A DNA stretch of 64,000 bases from JAIQFF01 sp963788505. GTDB taxonomy: Bacteria; Acidobacteriota; Terriglobia; Terriglobales; Acidobacteriaceae. Within the stretch, counting starts at the first letter, position 1; each line of letters starts with the position of its first letter. The position numbers were made by a program, and so were the translations under genes. The DNA lies in assembly GCA_963788505.1 (NCBI GenBank), contig CAWBGY010000011.1:186001-250000 (forward strand), given 5' to 3'. Shown here in pieces: positions 16,356 through 25,284 of the stretch. Below the pieces are notes generated by a model. The model had not been told where the DNA came from. It saw nothing but the letters and a program-made list of their open reading frames with translations, and made no database searches.

Positions 16356-16381
16356 GTATAGGCGATACCATCGTCCAATTG
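16356..16381 (+). promoter_or_regulatory. 26-nt palindromic motif, copy 2 (enoyl-CoA hydratase-like gene)
   Basis: Reads GTATAGGCGATAC then CATCGTCCAATTG, 45 nt before the start codon at 16427. One base of the palindrome differs from the ideal (A for C at position 5). It faces away from copy 1, so the divergent pair 16134/16427 has one motif per gene. Confidence 0.7.
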
Positions 16382-16426
16382 CGCGGCCCGTTTTGTTCTG
16401 GCTGAATAGTCACAGAGGAACATTCC

Positions 16427-17299
16427 ATGGCGACTATGAACGCACCCACCAAACTCACACAGATGAACGCACCCGCGAAACCCGCACAGATTCGCGTCGC
16501 GCGACGGTCGCCCGAATATTGGCGGGTCACGATCGACAACCCGCCGATCAACGTCATGGGTCCGGAAATGGTCAAGCAGTTCCAGGAAGTCATCAACGCT
16601 CTTGAGGCCGACGAGCAGGTCAGGGTCGTGGTCTTTGACAGCGCAGTCGACGACTACTTCCTGAATCACTCGGATTTCACGGCCAAGATTGAAGACCTGA
16701 CCTCGCTGCCGGAGGGCACCACGGGCTTGCCGCCTTGGCCGGACTTTCTTGTGCGTCTGACCCGCTTGCCGGTTGCGTCCATCGCCCTCATCCGAGGCCG
16801 TGCGACCGGCAACGGCAGCGAGATCACGCTGGCCTGCGACATGAGCTTTGCCAGCCGCGAGAAGGCCATCATCTCGCAATGGGAGGTGGGTGTGGGAATG
16901 GTCGCCGGAGGCGGCCCCATGGCTCGGCTTCCCCGACTCATCGGTCGAAACCGCGCCCTCGAAGTGCTCTTGAGCTCGGAAGACATCAGAGCAGATCAGG
17001 CCGAGGCTTACGGTTACATTAATCGCGCCCTGCCCGACGCCGAGCTAGATGTGTTCGTAGAGGCGCTCGCGACGCGGATCGCCAGGTTCGACAAATGGGC
17101 GATCGCCCAGACCAAGCGCCTTGTCGACACCAGCCTGCCGCCGGATGTCGAGCTCGGCGCCGGGTGGGATGCGTGCATCGCTTCGCTCGGGCGACCTGCC
17201 GCACAAAATGGAATCAAAGCGCTGATGGAGCGCGGCTTCCACAAGCCCGGGGATGTCGAAAATCGACTCGGATACTACTTGGGCCAAATCGCGCGCTAG
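16427..17299 (+). CDS. enoyl-CoA hydratase/isomerase family protein
   Basis: 290 residues, crotonase fold. After a ~25-residue lead, RSPEYWRVTIDNPPINVMGP starts the core; oxyanion-hole segments are NHSDFTAKIEDL and RGRATGNGSEITLACDMSFA; MARLPRLIGRNRALEVLLSS follows. Catalytic Glu positions of enoyl-CoA hydratases are not clearly conserved (the second region has QWEVGVGMVAGGG), so the reaction is uncertain. Ribosome-binding site AGAGGAACATTCC. It leads a plus-strand series with the UBP finger, VOC and DJ-1-like genes, and carries the 26-nt motif upstream. Confidence 0.85.
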   Translation: MATMNAPTKLTQMNAPAKPAQIRVARRSPEYWRVTIDNPPINVMGPEMVKQFQEVINALEADEQVRVVVFDSAVDDYFLNHSDFTAKIEDLTSLPEGTTGLPPWPDFLVRLTRLPVASIALIRGRATGNGSEITLACDMSFASREKAIISQWEVGVGMVAGGGPMARLPRLIGRNRALEVLLSSEDIRADQAEAYGYINRALPDAELDVFVEALATRIARFDKWAIAQTKRLVDTSLPPDVELGAGWDACIASLGRPAAQNGIKALMERGFHKPGDVENRLGYYLGQIAR

Positions 17300-17350
17300 G
17301 TCGGCGCTCGAAGCCAGGTTTGCTTGCCAGGACACGGAGGGAAATTGGAA

Positions 17351-17704
17351 ATGAAAAAAGACCAGCGCGGAATCAACCCCGCTTCGAAGCCGAGTGGCGA
17401 TGGGTGTGTCGAATGCCTGGCGTCACCGAAAGGCTGGTGGTTTCATCTCCGTCGGTGTGCGAAGTGTGGGCACATCGGTTGCTGCGACAGTTCTCCGAGC
17501 CAGCATGCGTCCAAGCATGCGGCGACAACAGGGCATCCGATCATTGCCAGCTTCGAGCCGGGTGAGGATTGGTTCTACGATTACAAGAAGCGGGGGATGA
17601 TCAAGGGTGTGGAGTTGCTTCCGCCACATTCGCATCCGGAGGATCAACCATCACCTGGACCGGCAGGGAGAGTTCCAGCCAATTGGGAATCGCTGCTTCA
17701 CTAG
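17351..17704 (+). CDS. UBP-type zinc finger protein
   Basis: 117 residues. A zf-UBP domain spans residues ~18-75: GCVECLASPKGWWFHLRRCA, KCGHIGCCDSSPSQHASKHA, then TTGHPIIASFEPGEDWFYDY, supplying the CxxC, CxxC, His and His ligands. The eukaryotic domain binds ubiquitin C-termini; bacterial stand-alone versions have no known partner. The Cys-rich form could act in stress or redox sensing (inference). ATG 17351 with GGAGG upstream, 51 nt after the enoyl-CoA hydratase-like gene, suggests an operon. Confidence 0.85.
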   Translation: MKKDQRGINPASKPSGDGCVECLASPKGWWFHLRRCAKCGHIGCCDSSPSQHASKHAATTGHPIIASFEPGEDWFYDYKKRGMIKGVELLPPHSHPEDQPSPGPAGRVPANWESLLH

Positions 17705-17783
17705 CTGGCGTCGATCTTTTATGAATGGGAGCGGACTCGGGAAACCGTATTTGTAATGAGCACTGTATCGAAAGGAGCCATCA

Positions 17784-18230
17784 ATGAACGCGGTACAAAT
17801 CGAGCAGAAGAGCTATGAGATGCCCCCGCGAGAGGGGATCAGCATCGCGCATTTTCTCACCGTGGCCGACGTCGAGCGATCGGCTCGCTACTACGAAAAG
17901 GTCTTCGGCGCTCGCATTCTGACCATGGGTGACGGCAACGCGCCTCCGTACCTTCAGCTGGCGAATATCTGGATGATTCTGAACGTTGGGGGCGGGCCAA
18001 CCCCGGATAAGCCGACGGTCACGCTCAGCGTCCCCGACCCCAATCACATCAACAGCTTTATGAATTTCCGCGTTGCGGATATTCAAGCGTGCTACAAATT
18101 GTGGAAAAGTCGAGGAGCCGAGTTCATCACGGAGCCGATACCCAAGTACGGCGAGATTCGCTGCTACATCCGCGATCCTGACGGCTACATTATCGAAGTC
18201 GGGCAGAGCACCGATCAGGTCTACGGTTAA
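17784..18230 (+). CDS. VOC superfamily (glyoxalase/bleomycin resistance/dioxygenase) protein
   Basis: 148 residues with the paired beta-alpha-beta modules of VOC proteins: ISIAHFLTVADVERSARYYE, then FGARILTMGDG, and in the second half FRVADIQACYKLWKSRGAEF and CYIRDPDGYIIEVGQS, where the terminal Glu is the usual metal ligand. Candidates include glyoxalase-like isomerase or dioxygenase; the substrate is unknown. Strong ribosome-binding site AAAGGAGCCATCA. Confidence 0.85.
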   Translation: MNAVQIEQKSYEMPPREGISIAHFLTVADVERSARYYEKVFGARILTMGDGNAPPYLQLANIWMILNVGGGPTPDKPTVTLSVPDPNHINSFMNFRVADIQACYKLWKSRGAEFITEPIPKYGEIRCYIRDPDGYIIEVGQSTDQVYG

Positions 18231-18233
18231 GAT

Positions 18234-18365
18234 TTGGCGCAGATTGGATGCCGACTGCAGAAAACCGCGACATCCGACCAGGAGCTGTTCGATCAGATGA
18301 CGGAGCTATACCCGCATTGGGTAGCCAATCAGTCGTGGTTGATGTTCGGATTCCCCGGGGCATAA
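18234..18365 (+). pseudogene. 3' fragment of a lost gene (possibly MBL-fold hydrolase tail)
   Basis: Directly after the VOC gene an open frame without start codon encodes TATSDQELFDQMTELYPHW and ANQSWLMFGFPGA before a TAA. The LFDxMTxLYPxxV pattern is what I expect at the C-terminus of some MBL-fold metallohydrolases. No 5' part is present, so this is probably a deletion remnant. The next 110 bp up to the DJ-1-like gene contain no supported gene. Confidence 0.4.
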
Positions 18366-18475
18366 CTCACATCAACCGCGGTAGCCAGTCCTCGCGCACT
18401 TTGGAGGAAGCCGCGAACGATGAGCTAGCTCATATTCAGGAGCACAGAATTCGATTTTAAAAAAGGAGAACAACG

Positions 18476-19288
18476 ATGACAACTAAAGGAAAAGTCTTAG
18501 TGCTGGTATCGAGCGGTCGCGGTTTGCCCTTGAAGGATGGCAAGGTTTATACCGGCGCCGGCTACTACCTCAACGAACTGACGGTTCCGGTTCGCGCCCT
18601 GATGAAGGAAGGCTACGAAATCACCTTCGCCAACCCCAAAGGCAACACGCCCCAAGTGGATGTGCATTCAGAGGTCGCCGATTTCTTCGGCGGGGACGCG
18701 GCCAAGCTTCAGGACTATATGCTATTCCGCGACGGCCTGACTGGGCTCAGAGATCCAACCCGCATCGCGGATGTCATCGCATCGGGCCTGGATCAGTATG
18801 ACGCTGTTTTCGTCCCCGGCGGCCATGGTCCGATGATCGATCTTCTCGATGATCCCGACGCTGGCACCGTGATGAGACATTTTCATGAGACATCCAAGCC
18901 CACGGCCGTGCTCTGCCATGGCCCGATTTCACTTCTCTCGGCTCTTCCGAATTCGAAGGAAGTGGTCGCCGCGCTGAGCGCGGGCGACGCCGCTGGAGCA
19001 CGGGCAAAGGCGCAGGGCTGGATCTATTCCGGATATAAGATGACGATCTTTTCGACAGCCGAAGAGCAGCAGCGGGAACCGCTTGAGATTGGTGGTAAGG
19101 TTCTCTTCTACCCGGACTTCGCCCTGCGTACGGCGGGCGGTGACGTAAGTGTGCTCGAGCCTTGGAAGAGCTACGTCCTTCAAGATCGCGAGCTGATCTC
19201 AGGCCAGAACCCATTCTCTGATGAAGCGCTTCTGAAACTTCTTCTGCCGGCACTCAATCGGAGAAAGGAGTCGGTTTCAGCGGCATAA
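18476..19288 (+). CDS. DJ-1/PfpI (Hsp31-like) class I amidotransferase-fold protein
   Basis: 270 residues. TKGKVLVLVSSGRGLPLKDG and GYYLNELTVPVRALMKEGYE are typical of the Hsp31/GATase1 branch. The nucleophile elbow is PTAVLCHGPISLLSAL with catalytic Cys, and Glu at the start (NELTVP) and the VFVPGGHGPMIDL loop complete the site. Relatives act as glyoxalase III-type enzymes or redox chaperones removing reactive carbonyl adducts, which fits the nearby VOC and quinone reductase genes (inference). Ribosome-binding site AAAAAAGGAGAACAACG. Confidence 0.88.
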   Translation: MTTKGKVLVLVSSGRGLPLKDGKVYTGAGYYLNELTVPVRALMKEGYEITFANPKGNTPQVDVHSEVADFFGGDAAKLQDYMLFRDGLTGLRDPTRIADVIASGLDQYDAVFVPGGHGPMIDLLDDPDAGTVMRHFHETSKPTAVLCHGPISLLSALPNSKEVVAALSAGDAAGARAKAQGWIYSGYKMTIFSTAEEQQREPLEIGGKVLFYPDFALRTAGGDVSVLEPWKSYVLQDRELISGQNPFSDEALLKLLLPALNRRKESVSAA

Positions 19289-19409
19289 GAATCGGGGGAC
19301 GCCCAGAAAGAGCTAATTGAGAAGGGGGACTGACATTGGCGCAGTTGCCGGGGTATTGGTGTGATATCGGGTATCGTTGCAGCGTTTCCCTTGGTTGGAG
19401 GAACGAGAG

Positions 19410-19883
19410 ATGGATTGGAAACGGTTGGTCCAGTTTGCGCTGCAGGGTAGCAGTGATGTCGAACAATATGCCATCCTGCTGATACGCGTTTCGATGGGGC
19501 TGTTCTTCGCCATCTCCGGTGGAAACAAATTGTTTGTCGCCGGCGGCACGAAACCTGTTTACGAGACGCTCGTTAAGGCCAAAGTCCCGTTTCCCCGCCA
19601 GACGGCTTATTTCGTGGCGGGTGTCGAGTTCGTTGGTGGATCCTTGCTGACCGTGGGGTTCCTTTCGAGCGCGGCCTGCGTGGCCTTACTGATAGATATG
19701 ACTGTCGCCACCCTGACCAGCGCGCTTTCCACCTTACCTAAAGGACTTTCGCCTCTTAACTGGCTCGACGATCTCCTCTACCTTCCGGAAGTCCTGTATG
19801 TGCTCTTCTTTATCTGGCTGATCTGCTCTGGTCCGGGAAAGTTCAGTGTCGATTACTGGCTCGCCAGCCAGCTACTGAGTTGA
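19410..19883 (+). CDS. DoxX family membrane protein
   Basis: 157 residues with four hydrophobic helices. ILLIRVSMGLFFAISGGNKL is the DoxX family start, followed by AYFVAGVEFVGGSLLTVGFL and EVLYVLFFIWLICSGPG. DoxX-like inner membrane proteins associate with quinone or thiosulfate oxidation and with redox stress complexes. ATG 19410 has TTGGAGGAACGAG upstream. The 200 bp after the gene (19884-20084) show nothing. Confidence 0.85.
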   Translation: MDWKRLVQFALQGSSDVEQYAILLIRVSMGLFFAISGGNKLFVAGGTKPVYETLVKAKVPFPRQTAYFVAGVEFVGGSLLTVGFLSSAACVALLIDMTVATLTSALSTLPKGLSPLNWLDDLLYLPEVLYVLFFIWLICSGPGKFSVDYWLASQLLS

Positions 19884-20084
19884 TCGATCGACGAAACGCT
19901 TGTTGCTGGAGTTAGGCCCTTGCGCGCAACGCTGCTAGCGATCAATCTCGTTCTCATCCGAGTCATAGATCGAGGTGAAGCGCCCCAGGATTCATCCATT
20001 CCACGTAAGTTTTCGATTCGAATAGAGAAAACGGTTCGCTCAAGGTGTGCCACGATTCACACTAAGCCGCGCAGCTAGGTAGCG

Positions 20085-21005
20085 CTACGGGTGCTCGATC
20101 TGCAGTACGATCTTGCCGGACTTGTGTGGTGCGCCCGCAAGCATGCGTTGCGCCTGGCGCGCCTCCGAAAGTGGCAGGATTGAGCCCACCCGCGCTGTGA
20201 TTCTGCCCGCGTCAAATAATGTTGTGAGTGTCTGCAGGCGCGCGGTGGTCACCTCAGCGTAGAAGAAAATGGCCTCTGCTGGGAGCGGCTGCGTCGAGAC
20301 CGAGGTGACGAGTTTGCCTCCGGGTTTCAACGCCGCGACGCAGCGTTGAAACGTACTGCCCCCGACCGTGTCGAGGATAGCATCCACTTGGGGGAGGTCC
20401 TTCTCGAATGCGGCCTTGCTCGAGTCGACGATCGATTTCACGCCCAATGATCGGAGCAGGTCCTCGTCATCAAGGTGGGCGACGGCAACGACTTGGATTC
20501 CGGCGTCTATTGCCATTTGTACAGCGTAGGCTCCGACGTTCCCCGCGGCGCCGACGACCATTACCGTTTGTCCGCGCGTCGCCTGGGCATACTGGAACAG
20601 CATTTGCCAGGCGGTTACCGCGATGACAGGAGCCGATGCTGCCGCTACGTGATTCAACGATTGCGGCTTGCGGGCAATCATCCCGGACGTGGCCACGGCG
20701 AACTCGGCCTGGGCCCCACAGAACTGCGGATTGGTGACGCCATAGACTTCGTCGGCCGGCGCGAAGCCCGTTACGCCGGGGCCGACCTTCTCGACGACAC
20801 CGGAGAAGTCCGAACCGAGGGTGAGCGGAGGTTGCGGGCTAACCTTGCTCTTGCCTTCGCGGATGATCGCGTCCCAGGGAGCGACGCCCGCGGCCATCAC
20901 GCGCACCAGAACTTCGTTTGGGCCCGGCGACGGCATCGGCACATCCTCGACCACCACGACGTCGGGCGGTCCGAAGCTATGGATCCGAACTGCTTTCACG
21001 GACAA
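20085..21005 (-). CDS. NADP-dependent quinone oxidoreductase-like protein (1)
   Basis: 306 residues, MDR superfamily without zinc ligands. MSVKAVRIHSFGPPDVVVVE begins the GroES-like domain, PPLTLGSDFSGVVEKVGPGV follows, and MVVGAAGNVGAYAVQMAIDA is the dinucleotide site. ILDTVGGSTFQRCVAALKPG is typical of the QOR/reticulon-4-interacting-protein branch. Likely reduces quinones or unsaturated carbonyls. Convergent with DoxX and followed by a similar gene at 21148. Confidence 0.88.
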   Translation of the reverse strand: MSVKAVRIHSFGPPDVVVVEDVPMPSPGPNEVLVRVMAAGVAPWDAIIREGKSKVSPQPPLTLGSDFSGVVEKVGPGVTGFAPADEVYGVTNPQFCGAQAEFAVATSGMIARKPQSLNHVAAASAPVIAVTAWQMLFQYAQATRGQTVMVVGAAGNVGAYAVQMAIDAGIQVVAVAHLDDEDLLRSLGVKSIVDSSKAAFEKDLPQVDAILDTVGGSTFQRCVAALKPGGKLVTSVSTQPLPAEAIFFYAEVTTARLQTLTTLFDAGRITARVGSILPLSEARQAQRMLAGAPHKSGKIVLQIEHP

Positions 21006-21147
21006 TTCCCCCCCGCCTTGAAGACGCTCGAAAGCCGATTAGGCATTCCACCCACCCATCGCCACTTGGTTTCGACGCAGGGTTGACTCCGCGCAGACCT
21101 TTTTGATTTTCGATTTTCCTTCCGTGTCCTTTGATCGCAAAACAATG

Positions 21148-22053
21148 TCAAGCCACCAGCAAGATCTTCCCGACACCGCCCTTTTCTGCCGCTGCTTGAG
21201 CCTCGGCCGCTTCGCTGAGTGGCAGTTTCTGGCTGATTGGGATAACCAGCTTGCCATCGCGCACGGCTTCGGCCATGAACTCGAGCGTTTTCCTGTCGAA
21301 TTTCGAGAATACGTGCACCACTTTTACAGACGGGTATTTCGCGGCGTTCTGCGGCACCTCTACAACCGATGCATAGACTCCTCCCGGCTTAACCTTGGCG
21401 ATCAGCTTCTCGGCGGTTCTTCCGCCGACCGTATCCGCCACCGCATCAAGCGTCGCAAGACTTGCAATCGCGGTCTCGTCGTCGGTTGCGACCGCCTGAT
21501 CCGCGCCGATCATCTTCGCTTGATCCATCTGGGTCTTTAACACCCCCGCAATCACGGTCGCTCCCCGTTGCTTCGCAGTGAATACCGCCGAACGTCCGAC
21601 ATTTCCTATGGCACCCACGACCAAAACCGTCTGGCCGGCTTTGATTTCCGTAGCGGACAGGAGTTGGTTGCCGGTCGTCGTCACCAGCGGCAACGCCGCC
21701 GCCTGGATCAAGTCGAGACCCTTCGGCACTTTCGCCAAGACTGCCGCCTTCACGACACAGAGTTCGGCGTAAGTATTGTCTGCCATCGCGAACACCTGGT
21801 CGCCGACGGAAAAGCCCTCCACTGCCGGCCCAATCTTGACGACAGTCCCCGCCATATCGACGCCTATCAGCCCTGGGAACTTCATGGGGTAAAAATCCTT
21901 CGTTAATCCGGCACGCCGCTTGTAGTCGATCGGATTCACGCTCGCAGCGGCGACCCGCACCAGCACCTCGCCGGGTCCGGGCATTGGATCAGGATAGTCT
22001 TCAAATTTCAGCACCTCTGGGCCGCCATATGCGTGGACAACGACTGCTTTCAT
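21148..22053 (-). CDS. NADP-dependent quinone oxidoreductase-like protein (2)
   Basis: 301 residues, same MDR branch as the gene at 20085 but clearly diverged. MKAVVVHAYGGPEVLKFEDY, ASVNPIDYKRRAGLTKDFYP (QOR signature), LVVGAIGNVGRSAVFTAKQR (NADPH site) and DAVADTVGGRTAEKLIAKVK are visible. Ribosome-binding site GAGGAGATCAATT. It lies upstream of the other copy, 142 bp apart, on the same strand. Confidence 0.88.
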   Translation of the reverse strand: MKAVVVHAYGGPEVLKFEDYPDPMPGPGEVLVRVAAASVNPIDYKRRAGLTKDFYPMKFPGLIGVDMAGTVVKIGPAVEGFSVGDQVFAMADNTYAELCVVKAAVLAKVPKGLDLIQAAALPLVTTTGNQLLSATEIKAGQTVLVVGAIGNVGRSAVFTAKQRGATVIAGVLKTQMDQAKMIGADQAVATDDETAIASLATLDAVADTVGGRTAEKLIAKVKPGGVYASVVEVPQNAAKYPSVKVVHVFSKFDRKTLEFMAEAVRDGKLVIPISQKLPLSEAAEAQAAAEKGGVGKILLVA

Positions 22054-22145
22054 AATTGATCTCCTCGGGCTGTGCAGTAAACGGTCACAAACAAAACCTA
22101 GATGAGCGAAGCTAGAACTCGAAGTAATCGAATGCGTTCAACGAG

Positions 22146-22430
22146 TCACTGCTTTGGTTGAGGACGAATGCCCAGTTCGTGCCACGACGTTTCCGCGAGG
22201 TTCACGTCGTAGTAGCTTGCAGCTTTCTCGATGTTGGCGAACGCCAAAGCGCGATCGGCATCGGAGACGTCGATGACTTGATCGAAACGCGCGACCGCAT
22301 TACGAACATGTTGTGCATCGGTCAGTGGTTCTTTACGCTGCTTCGGAAATGCGTAGACGCTGTCGGGCAAGTCGCTCTGCGTCGTCAGCCGTCCATGTTT
22401 TTCGTGAGGTTTCCAAGTTGCTTCCGGCAT
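22146..22430 (-). CDS. DUF6582 family small protein
   Basis: 94 residues, soluble. RKEPLTDAQHVRNAVARFDQ followed by VSDADRALAFANIEKAASYY and ETSWHELG matches the DUF6582 pattern (PLTDAxHVRNAVARFxQV...AWxRI...SWxEL). The function is unknown; relatives are often near phage or stress genes. The start follows a plausible AGGATGGTAGAGAC site. It lies between the second quinone oxidoreductase and the signalling block on the same strand. Confidence 0.75.
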   Translation of the reverse strand: MPEATWKPHEKHGRLTTQSDLPDSVYAFPKQRKEPLTDAQHVRNAVARFDQVIDVSDADRALAFANIEKAASYYDVNLAETSWHELGIRPQPKQ

Positions 22431-22510
22431 GTCTCTACCATCCTTTCTCCAAATACCTGGCTAGAGGCGAGCGGAGTGCGTGCTCGACCTGCATTTAGTT
22501 TTGCGGCGGG

Positions 22511-22604
22511 TCAAGCAGCGCGCTCTTCTTCAAGTGCTTTGACTTCGCTCAGTCTCCCGGTGTCCACGTCAACAACAAAGCCGCGCACCGGAAGTGCCGG
22601 ACTC
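22511..22604 (-). pseudogene. C-terminal remnant of a beta-carbonic anhydrase-like gene
   Basis: In a frame different from the receiver gene that ends at 22605, the minus strand encodes ALPVRGFVVDVDTGRLSEVK and a short Glu-rich tail before a stop. RGFVYDVxTGxLxEV is the usual end of beta-carbonic anhydrases. No zinc-binding Cys/His part exists upstream, so only the tail survived, apparently after fusion of this point to the end of the receiver gene. Confidence 0.45.
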
Positions 22605-23000
22605 TCACTTCCGGTGAAATGCCGTATTAATAGCCTTAAGTAGAGCCGTGTCGCTGAATGGCTTGAACAGGCACTCGACCGCACCCAGTTCGAGTAGCCG
22701 GGGGCGAACACTCTTATCTGTGCTCGCTGTGATAAAGATGATCGGAATTTCCTGCCCGCGAAGCTTCAGCTCCCGTTGAAGGTCAGGTCCGCTCATGCCC
22801 GGCATGGCGATGTCGAGGATCAGGCAACGGGTCTGGTCGAGACAGTCGGACGCAAGAAATTCTTCCGCGGATGAGAATGTACGCGCCGCAAAGCCTAACT
22901 CGCCAAGGAGGTCGGGCAGCGATTCGCGCACAGACTCGTCGTCATCAACGACTGATACCAGTGGGCGTTCTACAGCACGCCTTTCCTGGCGCAATTCCAT
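22605..23000 (-). CDS. stand-alone response regulator receiver protein
   Basis: 131 residues from ATG 23000 (MELRQERRAVERPLVSVVDD). Receiver features: acidic pocket VVDDDESVRES, phosphoacceptor Asp63 in RCLILDIAMPGMSG, Thr/Ser switch IIFITAST, and Lys in LFKPFSD. There is no output domain, so it probably acts through protein contact or phospho-relay with the upstream kinase. The start is uncertain; in-frame ATG 23036 and TTG 23066 are alternatives. It is the last gene of the FixJ-MEDS-kinase series. Confidence 0.8.
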   Translation of the reverse strand: MELRQERRAVERPLVSVVDDDESVRESLPDLLGELGFAARTFSSAEEFLASDCLDQTRCLILDIAMPGMSGPDLQRELKLRGQEIPIIFITASTDKSVRPRLLELGAVECLFKPFSDTALLKAINTAFHRK

Positions 23001-23096
23001 GACGCAAGAATGCGCCTCGCGTGGGAGGACGTCCATTAGACTTTGGTATTGGTTTCGCCGCCGCAAGTAGCGGGCCGAGTGGCCGCCATGGATATC

Positions 23097-25283
23097 TCAT
23101 GCCGCATCCGACACGGAAGGTGTCCGACTGGCGCGAGCACTGTCGCTCGTCAAACCCTCTGCTTTACACGGCACAGAAAACGAGAACGTAACTCCTGGAC
23201 CGCTATTTGGCATCGCCCACAGGCGGCCGTGATGACGTTCGATGATAGAACGGCTGACCGACAATCCGATTCCCATACCTTCACCCTTCGTCGTGTAGAA
23301 GGCCTCGAAAAGCTTATCCGTAGCCTGAGGTTCGAAGCCGATCCCAACATCGCTCACGCTGAGGCGCACCCGATCATCCTCATCTGGTTCAGTTCGAATC
23401 AGTAAATCCCTAGGACGATCATCGATGGTGCTCATGGCATCCGAAGCATTGCGAAGCAGGTTCAAGATGACCTGCTGCAACTGCACCCGATCGCCCGCGA
23501 CCAGAGGCAGGTGGTTAACCAGTTCCTGCTGCACGATGACGCGATTTCTCTGAAGTTCGCTCCAGGATAGCGCGAGCACCTCTCGCGTAGCTTCGTTCAG
23601 GTCCACCGATTCGATCGTGGGTTCTTTTTTGCCATAGAGTGCGCGCAATCGAGAGATCACATCCGCAGCTCGGTTGCCATCGCGAATCGTGCGCCGCACG
23701 GTTTCGCGCGCGCCCTCGACATTGGGAGGATCGGCGGCCAGCATACGAAGACAGGTGCCGGCATTCGTGATGATGCCCGAAAGCGGTTGGTTGACTTCGT
23801 GTGCGATGGACGCCGTCAATACTCCAAGGCTCGTAACCCTGGCCACCTGTGAGAGCTCCGATCGCGCCTTGCTGAGTGCCTCTTCGGAGGCTCGGCGTTT
23901 TGTCACGTCCTGAACTGCGCCGATGTACTCCGGTTGGCCGTGATCGCCCCGGATGTGAGCGGCGACGTGTACGTACTTGACTGCGCCGTCCGGCATCTGC
24001 AGGCGGAACTCGAGTTGCACATCGCTGCGGTCTCGGCGAGATCGCTCGATATGTTCCTGGAATGCCGGCAAATCTTCAGGGTGGATTCGATGAGCGATGA
24101 GTTCGAAGGTCACCTGCGCATCCCGGTCAATCTGGAAGATGCGGTAAAGCTGCTCTGACCATGTGATTTCGTCTGTCGCTACACGCCAGGAGAAACTGCC
24201 GGTTCGGCTAAGATGCTGGGCTTCCGCGAGAAACGCCTGGCTGCGCTGCAGTTCCTGCGCTGCCCGTTTGCGTTCCGTAATGTCGCGCAGACAGCCGGTG
24301 AAGGACGGCGGCCCATCCAACGGAATGCGTGTGATTGCCAGCTCGACGGGGAATTCTCGTCCGTCAGCGCGTACTGCCGTCATCTCGATGCGTTTCCCGA
24401 GCATTCGCGCCTCGCCCGTGGCCAGATGGCGGGCAAAGCCCTGCCGATGCTTCTCCCGAAGAGACGGCGGAATGATGGCGTCGGCGAGGTGCTTTCCCAA
24501 GACTTCGTCCCGACGGTAGCCGAAGGTGTGCTCCGCCGCCGGATTGAACTCAGTGATGCAGCCCTCCTGATCGATTGTCACAATGCAGTCGAGCGCCGAG
24601 TCCACGATCGCTGTCTTGAGGACCTCACTTCGCTTCAACTCCCTCTCCTCCTGCCCGAGCCTCTCTTCTACCAGTCTGCGCTCAGCAAGTTCCTTTTTGA
24701 GCTCTTCGTTGGCCGCGGCAAGTTCGGCAGTCCGTTGCACGACCCGTTGATCAAGTTCGTTGGCGAGCCGCTTCTGATTGCTCAGGAGCCGTGCCTCTTG
24801 TAGCCCGATCGATGCCTGATTCGCCGCCACGCTCAGAAGAAGTGCCTCCGTCTGCCGTGGAAAATCCGTCCGCTCAGCCGCTGCCACGATTACGCCGAGG
24901 TCGCCTTGTAACCCCAGTGGCAAAGCCACGATCGAAACGTCTCCCTCACCCATACGATTCCGAAGCAGTGGCGGCCATTTCCGTGAGTCGTTTTTCAAAC
25001 ACTGGCTGAGCGCTTCACAGATCTCGTGCGCCGAAGGCATCGGTCCTCGCAGCTCGGCGAGCCGGACGATCTCAACGGGCGCCCCGCCAACTGGATCTGT
25101 CAGCCTCACAGAGACTAGGTCCAAGCGCAGCATGCGCATGAGCGCATCGAGCAAGGTGTGGAGAACCTGGGATGGATCGCCGCCACTCCAGACCGCGGGA
25201 AGAGCAAGCAGGCTAATAAGATCGTTAATGCACCGTTGAAGGCGCTTGACTTCGCCGGAAGCAAGTTCGGGTTGGAGTTCCAT
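23097..25283 (-). CDS. GAF-PAS-PAS sensor histidine kinase
   Basis: 728 residues. Order: GAF domain (~30-190), coiled coil with ELAAANEELKKELAERR (~180-210), PAS 1 (~215-335, ALDCIVTIDQEGCITEFN), PAS 2 (~355-470, ITWSEQLYRIFQID), HisKA with the phospho-His in LTASIAHEVNQPLSGI (~His 494), and HATPase (~590-715) with NLLRNASDAMS (N box), VSDVGIGFEP and TTKGEGMGIGLSVSRSI (G boxes). No membrane segment, so it is a soluble sensor; GAF/PAS could bind heme, flavin or small ligands. The start overlaps the end of the MEDS gene (TGATATG), implying translational coupling. Likely partner of the FixJ-type regulator. Confidence 0.92.
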   Translation of the reverse strand: MELQPELASGEVKRLQRCINDLISLLALPAVWSGGDPSQVLHTLLDALMRMLRLDLVSVRLTDPVGGAPVEIVRLAELRGPMPSAHEICEALSQCLKNDSRKWPPLLRNRMGEGDVSIVALPLGLQGDLGVIVAAAERTDFPRQTEALLLSVAANQASIGLQEARLLSNQKRLANELDQRVVQRTAELAAANEELKKELAERRLVEERLGQEERELKRSEVLKTAIVDSALDCIVTIDQEGCITEFNPAAEHTFGYRRDEVLGKHLADAIIPPSLREKHRQGFARHLATGEARMLGKRIEMTAVRADGREFPVELAITRIPLDGPPSFTGCLRDITERKRAAQELQRSQAFLAEAQHLSRTGSFSWRVATDEITWSEQLYRIFQIDRDAQVTFELIAHRIHPEDLPAFQEHIERSRRDRSDVQLEFRLQMPDGAVKYVHVAAHIRGDHGQPEYIGAVQDVTKRRASEEALSKARSELSQVARVTSLGVLTASIAHEVNQPLSGIITNAGTCLRMLAADPPNVEGARETVRRTIRDGNRAADVISRLRALYGKKEPTIESVDLNEATREVLALSWSELQRNRVIVQQELVNHLPLVAGDRVQLQQVILNLLRNASDAMSTIDDRPRDLLIRTEPDEDDRVRLSVSDVGIGFEPQATDKLFEAFYTTKGEGMGIGLSVSRSIIERHHGRLWAMPNSGPGVTFSFSVPCKAEGLTSDSARASRTPSVSDAA

Positions 25284-25284
25284 A

